64,000 nucleotides of DNA from Pseudomonas botevensis (GTDB taxonomy: Bacteria; Pseudomonadota; Gammaproteobacteria; Pseudomonadales; Pseudomonadaceae): assembly GCF_019145475.1 (NCBI RefSeq), contig NZ_JAHTKI010000012.1, positions 90,465 through 154,464 of the forward strand. Direction: 5' to 3'. A program made the translations under genes and the position numbers. Every line of letters begins with the position of its first letter. Position 1 is the stretch's first letter. Of the stretch, positions 54,305 through 63,600 are shown in pieces. The notes under the pieces are model-generated. The model saw only the letters and a program-made list of their open reading frames with translations, was not told the origin of the DNA and made no database searches.

Positions 54305-54979
54305 ATGAGCACCTTGCTGGCCCTGGACACCGCGACTGAAGCTTGCTCCGTTGCCTTGCTGCATGACGGCAAGGTCACGAGCCATTACGAGGTGATCCCG
54401 CGCCTGCACGCGCAGAAACTGCTGCCGATGATCCAGCAACTGCTGGCCGACGCCGGCACCACGCTGCAGACGGTGGATGCCATCGCTTTCGGTCGCGGCC
54501 CGGGCGCATTCACCGGTGTGCGGATCGCCATTGGCGTGGTGCAGGGTCTGGCGTTCGCCCTGGATCGGCCGGTGCTGCCGGTGTCGAACCTGGCGGTGCT
54601 GGCGCAACGGGCCTATCGCGAGCATGGCGCACGCCAGGTCGCGGCGGCCATCGACGCACGCATGGACGAAGTGTATTGGGGCTGCTACCGCGAGACGGCC
54701 GGGGAGATGCGTCTGGTGGGCGCCGAGGCGGTGCTGGCCCCGGAAGTCGCGGCATTGCCGGACGCCGCCGACGGCGACTGGTTCGGCGCGGGCACGGGTT
54801 GGGGTTATGGCGAGCGCCTCGCCGTGACGCTGACCGGTTCGGATGCCGGCATGCTGCCCCACGCCGAAGACCTGCTGACCCTGGCGCGTTTCGCCTGGGC
54901 GCGCGGTGAAGCGATTCCGGCGGACGATGCCCAGCCGGTTTACCTGCGTGACAAGGTCGCCACCCCCAAGGCCCGCTGA
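54305..54979 (+). CDS. tsaB: tRNA threonylcarbamoyladenosine biosynthesis protein TsaB
   Basis: TsaB partners with TsaD and TsaE in t6A37 synthesis on ANN-decoding tRNAs. The 224-residue protein has the ASKHA fold signatures LLALDTATEACSVALLHDG and FGRGPGAFTGVRIAIGVVQG. It lacks the metal-binding His pair of TsaD, as expected for the pseudo-enzyme partner. Located after adk as in other Pseudomonas. Confidence 0.96.
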   Translation: MSTLLALDTATEACSVALLHDGKVTSHYEVIPRLHAQKLLPMIQQLLADAGTTLQTVDAIAFGRGPGAFTGVRIAIGVVQGLAFALDRPVLPVSNLAVLAQRAYREHGARQVAAAIDARMDEVYWGCYRETAGEMRLVGAEAVLAPEVAALPDAADGDWFGAGTGWGYGERLAVTLTGSDAGMLPHAEDLLTLARFAWARGEAIPADDAQPVYLRDKVATPKAR

Positions 54980-54993
54980 TTCCCCCTGCTCCA

Positions 54994-55084
54994 GTGGGAG
55001 CGGACTTGCTCGCGAAAACGGTTGATCAGTCGCCAACAATGGCGGCTGGAATGACGCCTTCGCGAGCAGACCCGCTCCCACAGG
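54994..55084. repeat. REPIN: inverted pair of REP sequences
   Basis: GTGGGAGCGGACTTGCTCGC at left and GCGAGCAGACCCGCTCCCAC at right are inverse copies of the REP core with matching point changes, spaced ~43 bp. It begins 14 bp after tsaB. The remaining ~150 bp to the next gene show no clear signal. Confidence 0.87.
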
Positions 55085-55233
55085 GCGATCCAGTGCCGAA
55101 GCCCTGCCAATCGTCAGTTTCTAACCCCGCGCTTTAAACCTTTTGTCTTTTATGTGTTCTAGTTATCACTCGGCGATTTGCTAAGTCGGTCAGGTGCCGC
55201 TAAATTGCCATCATCGATACCGAGCATGACTTT

Positions 55234-55542
55234 ATGCGTATAGACGGCGTTTCCACTCATTCGTATCCCATCAAGCGCAAGCCTCGCAAAGGCAATGTGG
55301 CGCTGGATGAGTCCGTCGACGATATCGACGGCGAGCTGGAATTCCCCACCGAGGAGCAACTGGCTGCCCGTGCCGCCAAGGCTACGGCGCAACGCCTGAG
55401 CAATCTGCCCGCCCGCCAACAAGACATGATCTACCACCGCGCGATGAAGAAAAGCGTCGCCATGGCGCTCGCCAGCTACCTGAGCACCGCCGGTTTTGTC
55501 GATTGGGATGCAGACGTGCTGGGCCTCGATCTGTACATCTGA
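55234..55542 (+). CDS. Conserved small hypothetical protein
   Basis: This 102-residue cytoplasmic protein begins MRIDGVSTHSYPIKRKPRKG. It is charged with a low-complexity acidic middle (DESVDDIDGELEFPTEEQLA), helical from ~45 onward (KATAQRLSNLPARQQDMIYH), and ends LGLDLYI. No signal or membrane segments. Its stop overlaps the DUF72 start by one base, suggesting coupled expression. I recall it in the same position in other Pseudomonas, but no function. Confidence 0.8.
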   Translation: MRIDGVSTHSYPIKRKPRKGNVALDESVDDIDGELEFPTEEQLAARAAKATAQRLSNLPARQQDMIYHRAMKKSVAMALASYLSTAGFVDWDADVLGLDLYI

Positions 55543-56402
55543 TGGATTTGCCTTACTACCTCGGCTGTCCGTCCTGGAGCGAAAACGCCTGGCGCGAGTA
55601 CCTCTATCCGGCTGATGCCAGGACTTCCGATTTCCTCGGTCTCTACTCTCAAGTATTCAATGCCGTGGAAGGCAACACGACCTTCTACGCCAGCCCGTCG
55701 CCGGCCACTGTGCAGCGCTGGGCGGAAGTCATGCCCGAACACTTTCGCTTCACCGCCAAGTTTCCCGGTGACATCAGTCACGGTGGCGACCTGCGCGATC
55801 AGCTGACCGCCGCCGAAACCTTCGTCCAGTTGCTCAGTCCGCTGGGCGCGCGGGTTTCGCCGCTGTGGCTGCAACTGTCGAAGAGCTTCACCCCGCAGCG
55901 TCTTCCGGAACTGGCGGCGTTCATTGATGCCCTTGATCGGCCGCTGGCGGTGGAGGTGCGCCACGATCAGTTCTTCGCCAAAGGTGAAAGTGAACGCCTG
56001 CTCAATCGCCTGCTGCTCGATCGCGGGGTGGAGCGCATCTGTCTGGATCCGCGTGCATTGTTCAGTTGCCTGTCCACCGACTCTTCGGTGATTCACGCGC
56101 AATCGAAAAAGCCCCGTGTTCCGACTCGTCCGGCGGCGTTCACCCGGCATCCTCAAGTGCGTTTCATCGGCCATCCGGAGCTGGAGGCCAACGACCCGTT
56201 CCTAGTGCCCTGGGTGGCAAAAATTGCCGAGTGGATCGAGGACGGCCGCATGCCCTACATCTTCCTGCACACCGCCGACAATCTTCTGGCGGCGAAACTG
56301 GCGCAACGTTTTCACGCACAACTGATGCAACGTTTGCCTGGCCTGGCGCCTCTGCCTGAGCTATACAGAGAACCCGCCGCCGAGCAACTTGGCTTGCTCT
56401 GA
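55542..56402 (+). CDS. DUF72 family protein
   Basis: This 286-residue TIM-barrel-type protein has the family opening YYLGCPSWSENAWREYLYP and then VFNAVEGNTTFYASPS, FRFTAKFPGDISHGGDL, LAVEVRHDQFF and the C-terminal YIFLHTADNLLAAKLAQRF. The reaction is unknown. The ATG overlaps the TGA of the upstream gene, so the start is well constrained. A PEP-mutase-like gene follows after 32 bp. Confidence 0.88.
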   Translation: MDLPYYLGCPSWSENAWREYLYPADARTSDFLGLYSQVFNAVEGNTTFYASPSPATVQRWAEVMPEHFRFTAKFPGDISHGGDLRDQLTAAETFVQLLSPLGARVSPLWLQLSKSFTPQRLPELAAFIDALDRPLAVEVRHDQFFAKGESERLLNRLLLDRGVERICLDPRALFSCLSTDSSVIHAQSKKPRVPTRPAAFTRHPQVRFIGHPELEANDPFLVPWVAKIAEWIEDGRMPYIFLHTADNLLAAKLAQRFHAQLMQRLPGLAPLPELYREPAAEQLGLL

Positions 56403-56434
56403 CGCGGAGTCGTTTCCCGCTCAGGAGCCTGCCA

Positions 56435-57256
56435 ATGGACGCGCAAACCCGTAAAGCCGAAGCCTTCAAAGCCCTGCACGAACGCAGCGAGATTTTCGTC
56501 ATCCCCAACCCGTGGGACGCCGGTTCGGCGAAGATGCTCGCCAGTCTCGGCTATCAGGCCCTGGCCACTACCAGTGCCGGCTATGCCTTCTCCCAGAGCA
56601 AACCCGATGGTGGCCTGAGTCTCGATGAAACCCTGGACAACGTTCGGGCGATTGTTGCGGCCACCGATCTGCCGGTGGCGGTGGATCTGGAAAACGGTTT
56701 TGCCGATGCGCCGGCGGAATTGGCGCAAAGCCTGATTCGCGCCGCCCAGGCCGGTGCGGTGGGTGGTTCCATCGAGGACGCCACGGGCCGGGAGGAGACG
56801 CCGATCTACTGCTTCGAGCATGCCGTGGCGCGGATCGAAGCCGCTGTCGCCGCCGTGCGCACGTTGCCGTTTCCCTTCATGCTGACCGCCCGCGCGGAAA
56901 ACTACCTGCACGGCAATCCTGATATCAACGACACCCTCCGCCGCTTGCAGGCCTTCGCCGAAGCGGGCGCCGATGTGCTTTACGCGCCGGGTTTGCGAAC
57001 CGCCGAGGAAGTGTTGGCAGTGGTGCGCGCGGTGGCGCCGAAACCGGTCAATGTGCTGATGTCCGGCGGGTTGAAGCTGACCGTGCAGCAACTGGCGGAA
57101 ATGGGCGTGCGGCGGGTCAGCACTGGCTCGGCGCTGGCCCTGGCGGCTTATGGTGAGTTTTTCCGTGCGGCGGAAGAAATCCAGCAGTCGGGCACGTTCG
57201 GCTTCACTTCGCGTTCGATGCCGTACGCCCGGGCCAATCAGTTTTTCAAAGGCTGA
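56435..57256 (+). CDS. Isocitrate lyase/PEP mutase superfamily protein
   Basis: This 273-residue TIM-barrel enzyme of the ICL/PEPM superfamily shows NPWDAGSAKMLASLGYQALAT, the metal-binding DLENGFAD segment, GGSIEDATGRE and TARAENYL. Members cleave or rearrange C-C and P-C bonds of alpha-keto acids; this subgroup is usually left as 'phosphonomutase-like'. It lacks the KKCGH-type catalytic loop of isocitrate lyase. GCTCAGGAGCC precedes the ATG. Confidence 0.9.
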   Translation: MDAQTRKAEAFKALHERSEIFVIPNPWDAGSAKMLASLGYQALATTSAGYAFSQSKPDGGLSLDETLDNVRAIVAATDLPVAVDLENGFADAPAELAQSLIRAAQAGAVGGSIEDATGREETPIYCFEHAVARIEAAVAAVRTLPFPFMLTARAENYLHGNPDINDTLRRLQAFAEAGADVLYAPGLRTAEEVLAVVRAVAPKPVNVLMSGGLKLTVQQLAEMGVRRVSTGSALALAAYGEFFRAAEEIQQSGTFGFTSRSMPYARANQFFKG

Positions 57257-57273
57257 GTGATGTTTGCCGAGGA

Positions 57274-57894
57274 TCAGGCGGCGATGCGCAGGTTCTGCTG
57301 AACGATCGGGCGTACCCAGCCATTGTCGAAATCCAGAGCCTTCTGCTGCTCGGCGATTTCTTCCGGCGAGAACGGCGGGAAGGGTTTTTCCATCAGGTCG
57401 AGGTCGAACTCGGCGATCGGCAGGTACAACGGACGTTTCTGCGGCGCGGCGCCTGGCTCCGGAACCGGCTGGCCGTTGGTCAGGACGATCGGGCGAACCC
57501 AGCCACTGTCGAAGTCCTGCTGCTTTTGCTGGGCGCGGATCTCTTCCGGCGGGAACGGCGGGAACGGCTTGTCGGCCAGCTCCATTTCGAACTCGGCGAT
57601 CGGCAGGAACAACGGCTCCGGCGGACGCACCTGGGTTTCGACCACGTCGCACTCGCGCTGGCTGACGATGTGCGCGTGTAGGTCGCTGCCGACGGTCGGT
57701 TCTTCAGGGCTTTGCAGATCGACCGGCGGAAACGTGCCACAGGCCGGAACCACATCACTCGACTGCTCGACCATCGCCTGGGCAAAGAAATCCTGCCACA
57801 GATGACTGACGCCGCTCAGTGCTTGAGTGTTTTGACGGCTGAAATCGCCATGGGGCGAGATGTAGCCAATCGATGTGGGGAGAATGCCTGACAT
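57274..57894 (-). CDS. Proline-rich protein with an internal 44-residue duplication
   Basis: This 206-residue protein lacks a signal peptide. Residues 94-137 and 155-198 are near copies (32 of 44 identical by my count), each containing PL-LPIAEF, KPFPPF-PEEI, QQK and DFD-GWVRPIV. The N-terminal third is unrelated. Function unknown. It is convergent with the PEP-mutase-like gene (17-bp gap) and divergent from rsmJ. The repeat resembles a short linear binding module. Confidence 0.78.
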   Translation of the reverse strand: MSGILPTSIGYISPHGDFSRQNTQALSGVSHLWQDFFAQAMVEQSSDVVPACGTFPPVDLQSPEEPTVGSDLHAHIVSQRECDVVETQVRPPEPLFLPIAEFEMELADKPFPPFPPEEIRAQQKQQDFDSGWVRPIVLTNGQPVPEPGAAPQKRPLYLPIAEFDLDLMEKPFPPFSPEEIAEQQKALDFDNGWVRPIVQQNLRIAA

Positions 57895-57986
57895 TTTTTT
57901 CGGTCGACGCTCAGCTCTGGCAAAATGCGCGTTGATTGGGTTATCGGCCGCTTTCGCCGATCCTTAACTTTTTGAGCGTGTTTTCC

Positions 57987-58769
57987 ATGATTGAGCAACC
58001 TGCGGCCTGCCGCATCCATGTCGAGGCCCTCGCTCCGACGTTCGCAGCGCAGGCCGAGCAGTGGGCCGAACGCCTGAATCTGCCTTTGCAGGTGGCCGAC
58101 GGCGAGTTTGCCTTGCAGGTCGGCGAGCAGGGTTTGCAACTGCAACAGCTGGGGCCTGACGCACCGGGGCCGGTGCGGGTCGATTTCGTCGAGGGCGGCG
58201 CGGCCCATCGCCGGTTGTATGGCGGAGGCAGCGGGCAAATGATCGCCAAGGCTGTCGGCATCACCCAGGGCGTACGCCCACGGGTGCTGGATGCCACGGC
58301 GGGGCTGGGCAAGGACGCGTTCGTGCTGGCCAGCCTGGGTTGCGAGATGAGCCTGATCGAGCGCCAGCCGCTGATCGGCGCGCTGCTGGAGGACGGTCTG
58401 GCGCGGGCGGCGGAAGATTTCGAGGTGGCGCCGATCGTCGCGCGGATGACGCTGCTCAAGGGCAACTCCATCGAGGTGATGCGCAACTGGCAAGGCGAGC
58501 CGCCACAGGTGATCTACCTCGACCCGATGTTCCCGCATCGTGAGAAAACGGCGCTGGTGAAGAAGGAAATGCGCCTGTTCCGGCCACTGGTAGGGGATGA
58601 TCCGGATGCGCCGGCCTTGCTGGAAGCTGCGTTGGCGCTGGCGAGTCATCGCGTGGTGGTCAAGCGTCCGCGCAAGGCGCCGTGCATCGAAGGGCCGAAG
58701 CCGAGCCATGCGCTGGACGGCAAATCCAGCCGGTACGACATCTATCCGAAAAAGGCGCTGAAGGCCTGA
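57987..58769 (+). CDS. rsmJ: 16S rRNA (guanine(1516)-N(2))-methyltransferase RsmJ
   Basis: RsmJ (YhiQ) methylates G1516 in helix 44/45 of 16S rRNA. From 57987 the protein has 260 residues; an in-frame start at 57936 adds 17 residues without a ribosome-binding site. The SAM-binding motif is VLDATAGLGKDAFVLASLG, the post-motif is LIERQPLIGALLEDGL, and the catalytic NPPY-like element appears as IYLDPMFPHREK. The C-terminal RVVVKRPRKAP is conserved. Confidence 0.93.
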   Translation: MIEQPAACRIHVEALAPTFAAQAEQWAERLNLPLQVADGEFALQVGEQGLQLQQLGPDAPGPVRVDFVEGGAAHRRLYGGGSGQMIAKAVGITQGVRPRVLDATAGLGKDAFVLASLGCEMSLIERQPLIGALLEDGLARAAEDFEVAPIVARMTLLKGNSIEVMRNWQGEPPQVIYLDPMFPHREKTALVKKEMRLFRPLVGDDPDAPALLEAALALASHRVVVKRPRKAPCIEGPKPSHALDGKSSRYDIYPKKALKA

Positions 58770-58810
58770 ACCCGGCTTGTTCAGGGGATTTGTGATGTAG
58801 ACAGATCCTC

Positions 58811-58833
58811 GTGGGGGCGGGCGTGCTTGCGAA
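58811..58833. repeat. Single diverged REP sequence
   Basis: GTGGGGGCGGGCGTGCTTGCG resembles the left half of the REP doublets elsewhere, without an inverse partner, between rsmJ and the TetR gene. Confidence 0.5.
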
Positions 58834-58860
58834 GACGTCCGGCAAAACACCGCGAGACTT

Positions 58861-59496
58861 CTAGGGCCGATACGCCCGCATGAACAGTCCCACCACTTCC
58901 TGGACATGACTCTCCGCCGCCTCAGCGGTCGGTGGCTCGCCACAACCCAGCAATACCCGGAAATTCGCCGCGCCCTTGATCAGGCAGAAGAAGTGCTCGG
59001 CGGCATTGTGCGGTTTGTCGATGTTCAACGCGCCCGAGTCATGGATGCGCTGCAGCAGCTGCCCCATCTCCGACAGCATGCGCTGTGGGCCCGCCTCGAA
59101 GAACACCTGCGACAGCTTCGGATCCTGGCTGCCCAGCGCCATCATCAGGCGATGCAGGTTCACCGACTCATCGCTGTTGATCAGTTGCTGGAAGCCTCTG
59201 GCAATGTTCAGCAACACATTTTCCACGGCAAAGCCGTCCGGCAATTCGAAGAACAGCGGCGGCAATTGTTCTTCGCATTTGGCCATCACGGCAGCGGAAA
59301 ACAGCGTCTCCTTGTCGTTGAAATGGCTGTAGACCGTCAGTTTGGAAACGCCGGCCGCGGTGGCCACCGCGTCCATGCTGGTGTTGGCGTAACCCTGAGT
59401 CAGAAACAGGGATTTGGCCGCATCGAGAATCGCCTGGCGCTTGACCAGATCCTTCGGACGGCCGGGGCCGTTTGGAGCTGAAAGATTGTTCGACAT
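58861..59496 (-). CDS. TetR family repressor of the RND pump (MexL-like)
   Basis: This 211-residue repressor starts after a short disordered leader (MSNNLSAPNGPGRPKD). The HTH (~18-63) reads QAILDAAKSLFLTQGYANTS, VATAAGVSKLTVYSHFNDKE. The C-terminal domain belongs to the TetR_C_7/AcrR-like class. It is divergent from the adjacent adaptor/pump genes, the classic arrangement for MexL. In P. aeruginosa a second TetR gene lies nearby, so 'MexL' is by analogy. Confidence 0.88.
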   Translation of the reverse strand: MSNNLSAPNGPGRPKDLVKRQAILDAAKSLFLTQGYANTSMDAVATAAGVSKLTVYSHFNDKETLFSAAVMAKCEEQLPPLFFELPDGFAVENVLLNIARGFQQLINSDESVNLHRLMMALGSQDPKLSQVFFEAGPQRMLSEMGQLLQRIHDSGALNIDKPHNAAEHFFCLIKGAANFRVLLGCGEPPTAEAAESHVQEVVGLFMRAYRP

Positions 59497-59525
59497 TCTT
59501 CGCTTTTAATACTGGACTGGTGAGT

Positions 59526-59556
59526 TTGCTATTAATAACATACCGGTCAGTATAAT
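59526..59556 (+). promoter_or_regulatory. Promoter/operator of the RND pump operon
   Basis: TATAAT (59551-59556) with a weak TTGCTA (59526-59531) at 19-bp spacing lies ~40 bp before the adaptor gene. Overlapping it, CATACCGGTCAGTATA is a TetR-type dyad half, with the related TACTGGACTGGT ~25 bp upstream. Binding by the divergent TetR protein is inferred. Confidence 0.6.
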
Positions 59557-59590
59557 TATTCCAAGCACCATTAGCGAAAGGTCTGTCACC

Positions 59591-60691
59591 ATGTTCCGCC
59601 ATGCGTTGTCCTTTACGTTGCCAGTCGGTCTGGCGTTTTTATTGTCGGCATGCGGTCAGGAAGAGGTGACGCAAGTCGCCGTGCGACCGGCCATGGTGGT
59701 GCAGCCAGAGCCTTCGGCCCAGGCGATGGAAAGTTATCCGGGCGAGGTTCGCGCCCGCTACGAGCCCGATCTGGCGTTCCGCATCGGCGGCAAGGTCAGC
59801 CGACGACTGGTCGAAGAAGGCCAGCGAGTGAAGGCCGATCAGCCGCTCGCCGAACTCGATCCCCAGGACGTGCGTCTGCAACTGGAAGCCACCCGTGCTC
59901 AGGTCGCCGCCGCCGAAGCCAATCTGAATCTGGTGCGCGCCGAACGCGATCGCTACAAGACCCTCATGGAGCGGCAGATGGTCAGCCGCTCGGCCTACGA
60001 CAACGCGGAGAATCTGTACCGCTCCGGCGAGGCCCGCCTCAAGCAGATCAAAGCCGAATTCAACGTCTCGACCAACCAGGCCAGCTACGCCGTGCTGCGT
60101 GCGCCGCAGGATGGTGTGGTCGCCAAGCGCTCGGTCGAAGTCGGGCAAGTGGTGGCCGCCGGGCAAACCGTGTTCACCCTCGCCACCGATGGCGAGCGGG
60201 AAGTGCTGATCAGCCTGCCGGAGCAGAGCTTCGGCCGGTTCAAGGTCGGCCAGGCGGTTTCCGTGGAGTTGTGGACGCAGCAGAACCAGCGCTTTGCCGG
60301 GCAGATTCGTGAGCTGTCGCCGGCAGCCGATCCGAAATCCCGCACCTTCGCCGCGCGCATCACCTTCGCCAGCGGCAAGGTGCCGGTCGAACTCGGCCAG
60401 AGCGCGCGGGTGTTCGTGCAGACCGCTGATGTCGTCCCGCTGTCGGTGCCACTCTCGGCGCTGACGGCGGAAAACGGCGCGACCTACGTCTGGGTGGTCA
60501 GCGCCAACAATACGTTGAAGAAGACCCCGGTGCGCATCGGCCCGTTCGGTGAAAAAACCGTGCCGGTGCTCGAAGGCCTGAACGCCAGTGACTGGGTAGT
60601 GGCGGCCGGTGTTCATGTGTTGCTCGAGGGGCAGCAGGTACGCCCCGTGGATCGCTCCAACCGTGTGGTCAATCTGGCGGACAAGGAGTAA
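59591..60691 (+). CDS. RND efflux periplasmic adaptor lipoprotein (MexJ-like)
   Basis: This 366-residue membrane-fusion protein has a lipobox at LLSAC21 (MFRHALSFTLPVGLAFLLSA). The lipoyl/barrel-sandwich halves (LAFRIGGKVSRRLVEEGQ; VLRAPQDGVVAKRSVEVGQV) flank a coiled-coil hairpin (~80-150), with beta-barrel GREVLISLPEQSFGRFKVGQ after. It links the pump to an outer-membrane channel. None is encoded here, consistent with MexJK-type systems that borrow OprM/OpmH-like channels. Confidence 0.92.
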   Translation: MFRHALSFTLPVGLAFLLSACGQEEVTQVAVRPAMVVQPEPSAQAMESYPGEVRARYEPDLAFRIGGKVSRRLVEEGQRVKADQPLAELDPQDVRLQLEATRAQVAAAEANLNLVRAERDRYKTLMERQMVSRSAYDNAENLYRSGEARLKQIKAEFNVSTNQASYAVLRAPQDGVVAKRSVEVGQVVAAGQTVFTLATDGEREVLISLPEQSFGRFKVGQAVSVELWTQQNQRFAGQIRELSPAADPKSRTFAARITFASGKVPVELGQSARVFVQTADVVPLSVPLSALTAENGATYVWVVSANNTLKKTPVRIGPFGEKTVPVLEGLNASDWVVAAGVHVLLEGQQVRPVDRSNRVVNLADKE

Positions 60692-60697
60692 GTCCCG

Positions 60698-63600
60698 ATG
60701 CGCTTCAACCTTTCCGAGTGGGCGTTGCGTAATCGCCAGATCGTACTGTTCCTGATGCTTCTGCTGGCGATCGTCGGTGCGTTGTCCTACACCAAGCTGG
60801 GGCAGAGCGAAGACCCGCCGTTCACCTTCAAGGCCATGGTGATCCAGACCCGCTGGCCGGGTGCGACCGCGCAGGAAGTTTCGCGCCAGGTCACCGAACG
60901 CATCGAAAAGAAACTGATGGAAACCGGCGAATACGAACGCATCGTGTCGTTCTCCCGCCCCGGCGAATCCCAGGTCACGTTCATTGCCCGCGACTCCATG
61001 CATTCGGTGGAAATTCCGGACCTCTGGTATCAGGTGCGCAAGAAGGTCGGCGACATTCGCCAGACCCTGCCGCCGGGCATTCAGGGGCCGTTTTTCAACG
61101 ATGAATTCGGCACCACTTTCGGCAACATCTATGCCCTGACCGGCGACGGTTTCGACTACGCGGTGCTCAAGGATTACGCCGACCGTATCCAGATCCAGCT
61201 GCAACGGGTCAAGGACGTGGGCAAGGTCGACCTGCTGGGCTTGCAGGACGAGAAAATCTGGGTCGAATTATCCAACGTCAAACTCGCCACCCTCGGCCTG
61301 CCCCTGGCGGCGGTGCAGCAGGCGCTGGAAGAGCAGAACGCGGTGTCCACCGCCGGGTTCTTCGAAACCGGCAGCGAGCGATTGCAGCTACGGGTTTCAG
61401 GGAATTTTCAGACAGTTGACGAGATCCGCAACTTCCCGATCCGGGTGGGTGACCGCACCTTCCGCATCTCCGATGTCGCCGACGTTCGACGCGGTTTCAA
61501 CGATCCGCCGGCGCCACGCATGCGTTTCATGGGCGAAGACGCCATTGGTCTTGCGGTGGCGATGAAGGACGGCGGCGACATTCTGGTGCTGGGCAAGGCG
61601 CTGGAAATCGAATTCGCCCGCATCCAGAAAAACCTTCCGGCCGGCATGCAGTTGCGCAAGGTCTCCGACCAGCCGGCGGCGGTGAAAACCGGTGTTGGCG
61701 AGTTCGTCCAGGTGCTGGTCGAAGCGCTGGCGATCGTGTTGCTGGTGAGCTTCTTCTCTCTGGGCGTGCGCACCGGCATGGTGGTGGCACTGACCATTCC
61801 GCTGGTGTTGGCGATGACCTTCGCCTGCATGTATTACCTCGGCATCGGCCTGCACAAGATCTCCCTCGGCGCACTGGTGCTGGCGTTGGGCTTGCTGGTG
61901 GACGACGCGATTATCGCCGTGGAGATGATGGCGATCAAAATGGAGCAGGGCTTCGACCGGATCAAGGCGGCCAGCTACGCCTGGACCAGCACCGCGTTCC
62001 CGATGCTCACCGGTACGCTGATCACCGCCGCCGGCTTCCTGCCGATTGCCACCGCGCAGTCCGGCACCGGCGAATACACCCGCTCGATCTTCCAGGTGGT
62101 GACCATCGCGCTGCTCGCGTCCTGGGTGGCGGCGGTGGTGTTTGTGCCGTATCTGGGGGAAAAGCTCCTGCCGGATCTGGCGAAAATTCATGCAGCCAAA
62201 CATGGCACCGGCGATGGCCAGCCGGACCCTTATGGCACGCCGTTCTATCAGCGGGTGCGTCGTCTGGTGGAGTGGTGTGTGCGGCGGCGCAAAACCGTGA
62301 TCCTGCTGACCGTGGGGTTGTTCGTTGCTTCGGTGATGCTGTTCCGCTTCGTGCCGCAGCAATTCTTCCCGGCCTCCAACCGGCTGGAGTTGATGGTCGA
62401 TCTGAAACTGGCCGAAGGGGCCTCGCTGGCCAATACCACCGCCGAGGTCAAGCGACTGGAGGCGATGCTCAAGGATCACGCCGGCATCGATAACTACGTG
62501 GCTTATGTCGGCACCGGATCGCCGCGTTTCTACCTGCCACTGGATCAGCAACTGCCGGCCGCCAGCTTCGCCCAGTTCGTGGTGCTGGCGAAAACCATCG
62601 AGGAGCGCGAAGCCCTGCGCAGCTGGTTGATCGATACGCTCAACGAGCAATTCCCGGCCCTGCGTTCGCGGGTCACGCGCCTGGAGAACGGGCCGCCGGT
62701 CGGCTATCCGGTGCAGTTCCGGATCACTGGCGAACACATCGAGGAAGTCCGCGCCCTGGCGCGCAAGGTTGCGGCCAAGGTGCGCGAGAATCCGCATGTG
62801 GCGAACGTGCATCTGGATTGGGAAGAACCGAGCAAGGTCGTCTACCTGAACATCGATCAGGACCGTGCCCGCGCCCTTGGCGTGAGTACCGCGAATCTGG
62901 CGAAATTCCTCCAGAGTTCGCTGACCGGCTCCAGCGTCAGCCAGTATCGCGAAGACAACGAGCTGATCGAGATCCTTCTGCGCGGCACCGTGCATGAACG
63001 CACCGAGCTGTCGCTGCTGCCAAGCCTGGCGGTGCCGACCGACAACGGTCGCAGCGTGGCGCTGTCGCAGATCGCCACGCTGGAATATGGCTTCGAAGAG
63101 GGCATCATCTGGCACCGCAATCGTCTGCCGAACGTGACCGTGCGGGCCGACATTTATGGCAAGGAGCAGCCGGCGACGCTGGTCAAACAGATCCTGCCGA
63201 CCCTTGATCCGATCCGTGCCGAACTGCCGGACGGTTATCTGCTGGACGTGGGCGGTACGGTGGAAGACTCCGAACGTGGGCAGAAGTCGGTGAATGCCGG
63301 CGTGCCGATGTTCATTGTCGTGGTGCTGACGTTGCTGATGGTGCAACTGCGCAGTTTCTCACGCACGGCGATGGTGTTTCTGACGGCGCCGCTGGGGTTG
63401 ATCGGGGTGACGCTGTTCCTGATGGTGTTCCGTCAGCCGTTCGGGTTTGTGGCGATGCTGGGGACGATTGCACTGTCGGGGATGATCATGCGCAACTCGG
63501 TGATTCTGGTGGATCAGATCGAGCAGGACATCGCGGCCGGCTTGAAGCCCTGGCAGGCGATCATCGAGGCGACGGTGCGCAGGTTCCGGCCGATTGTGCT

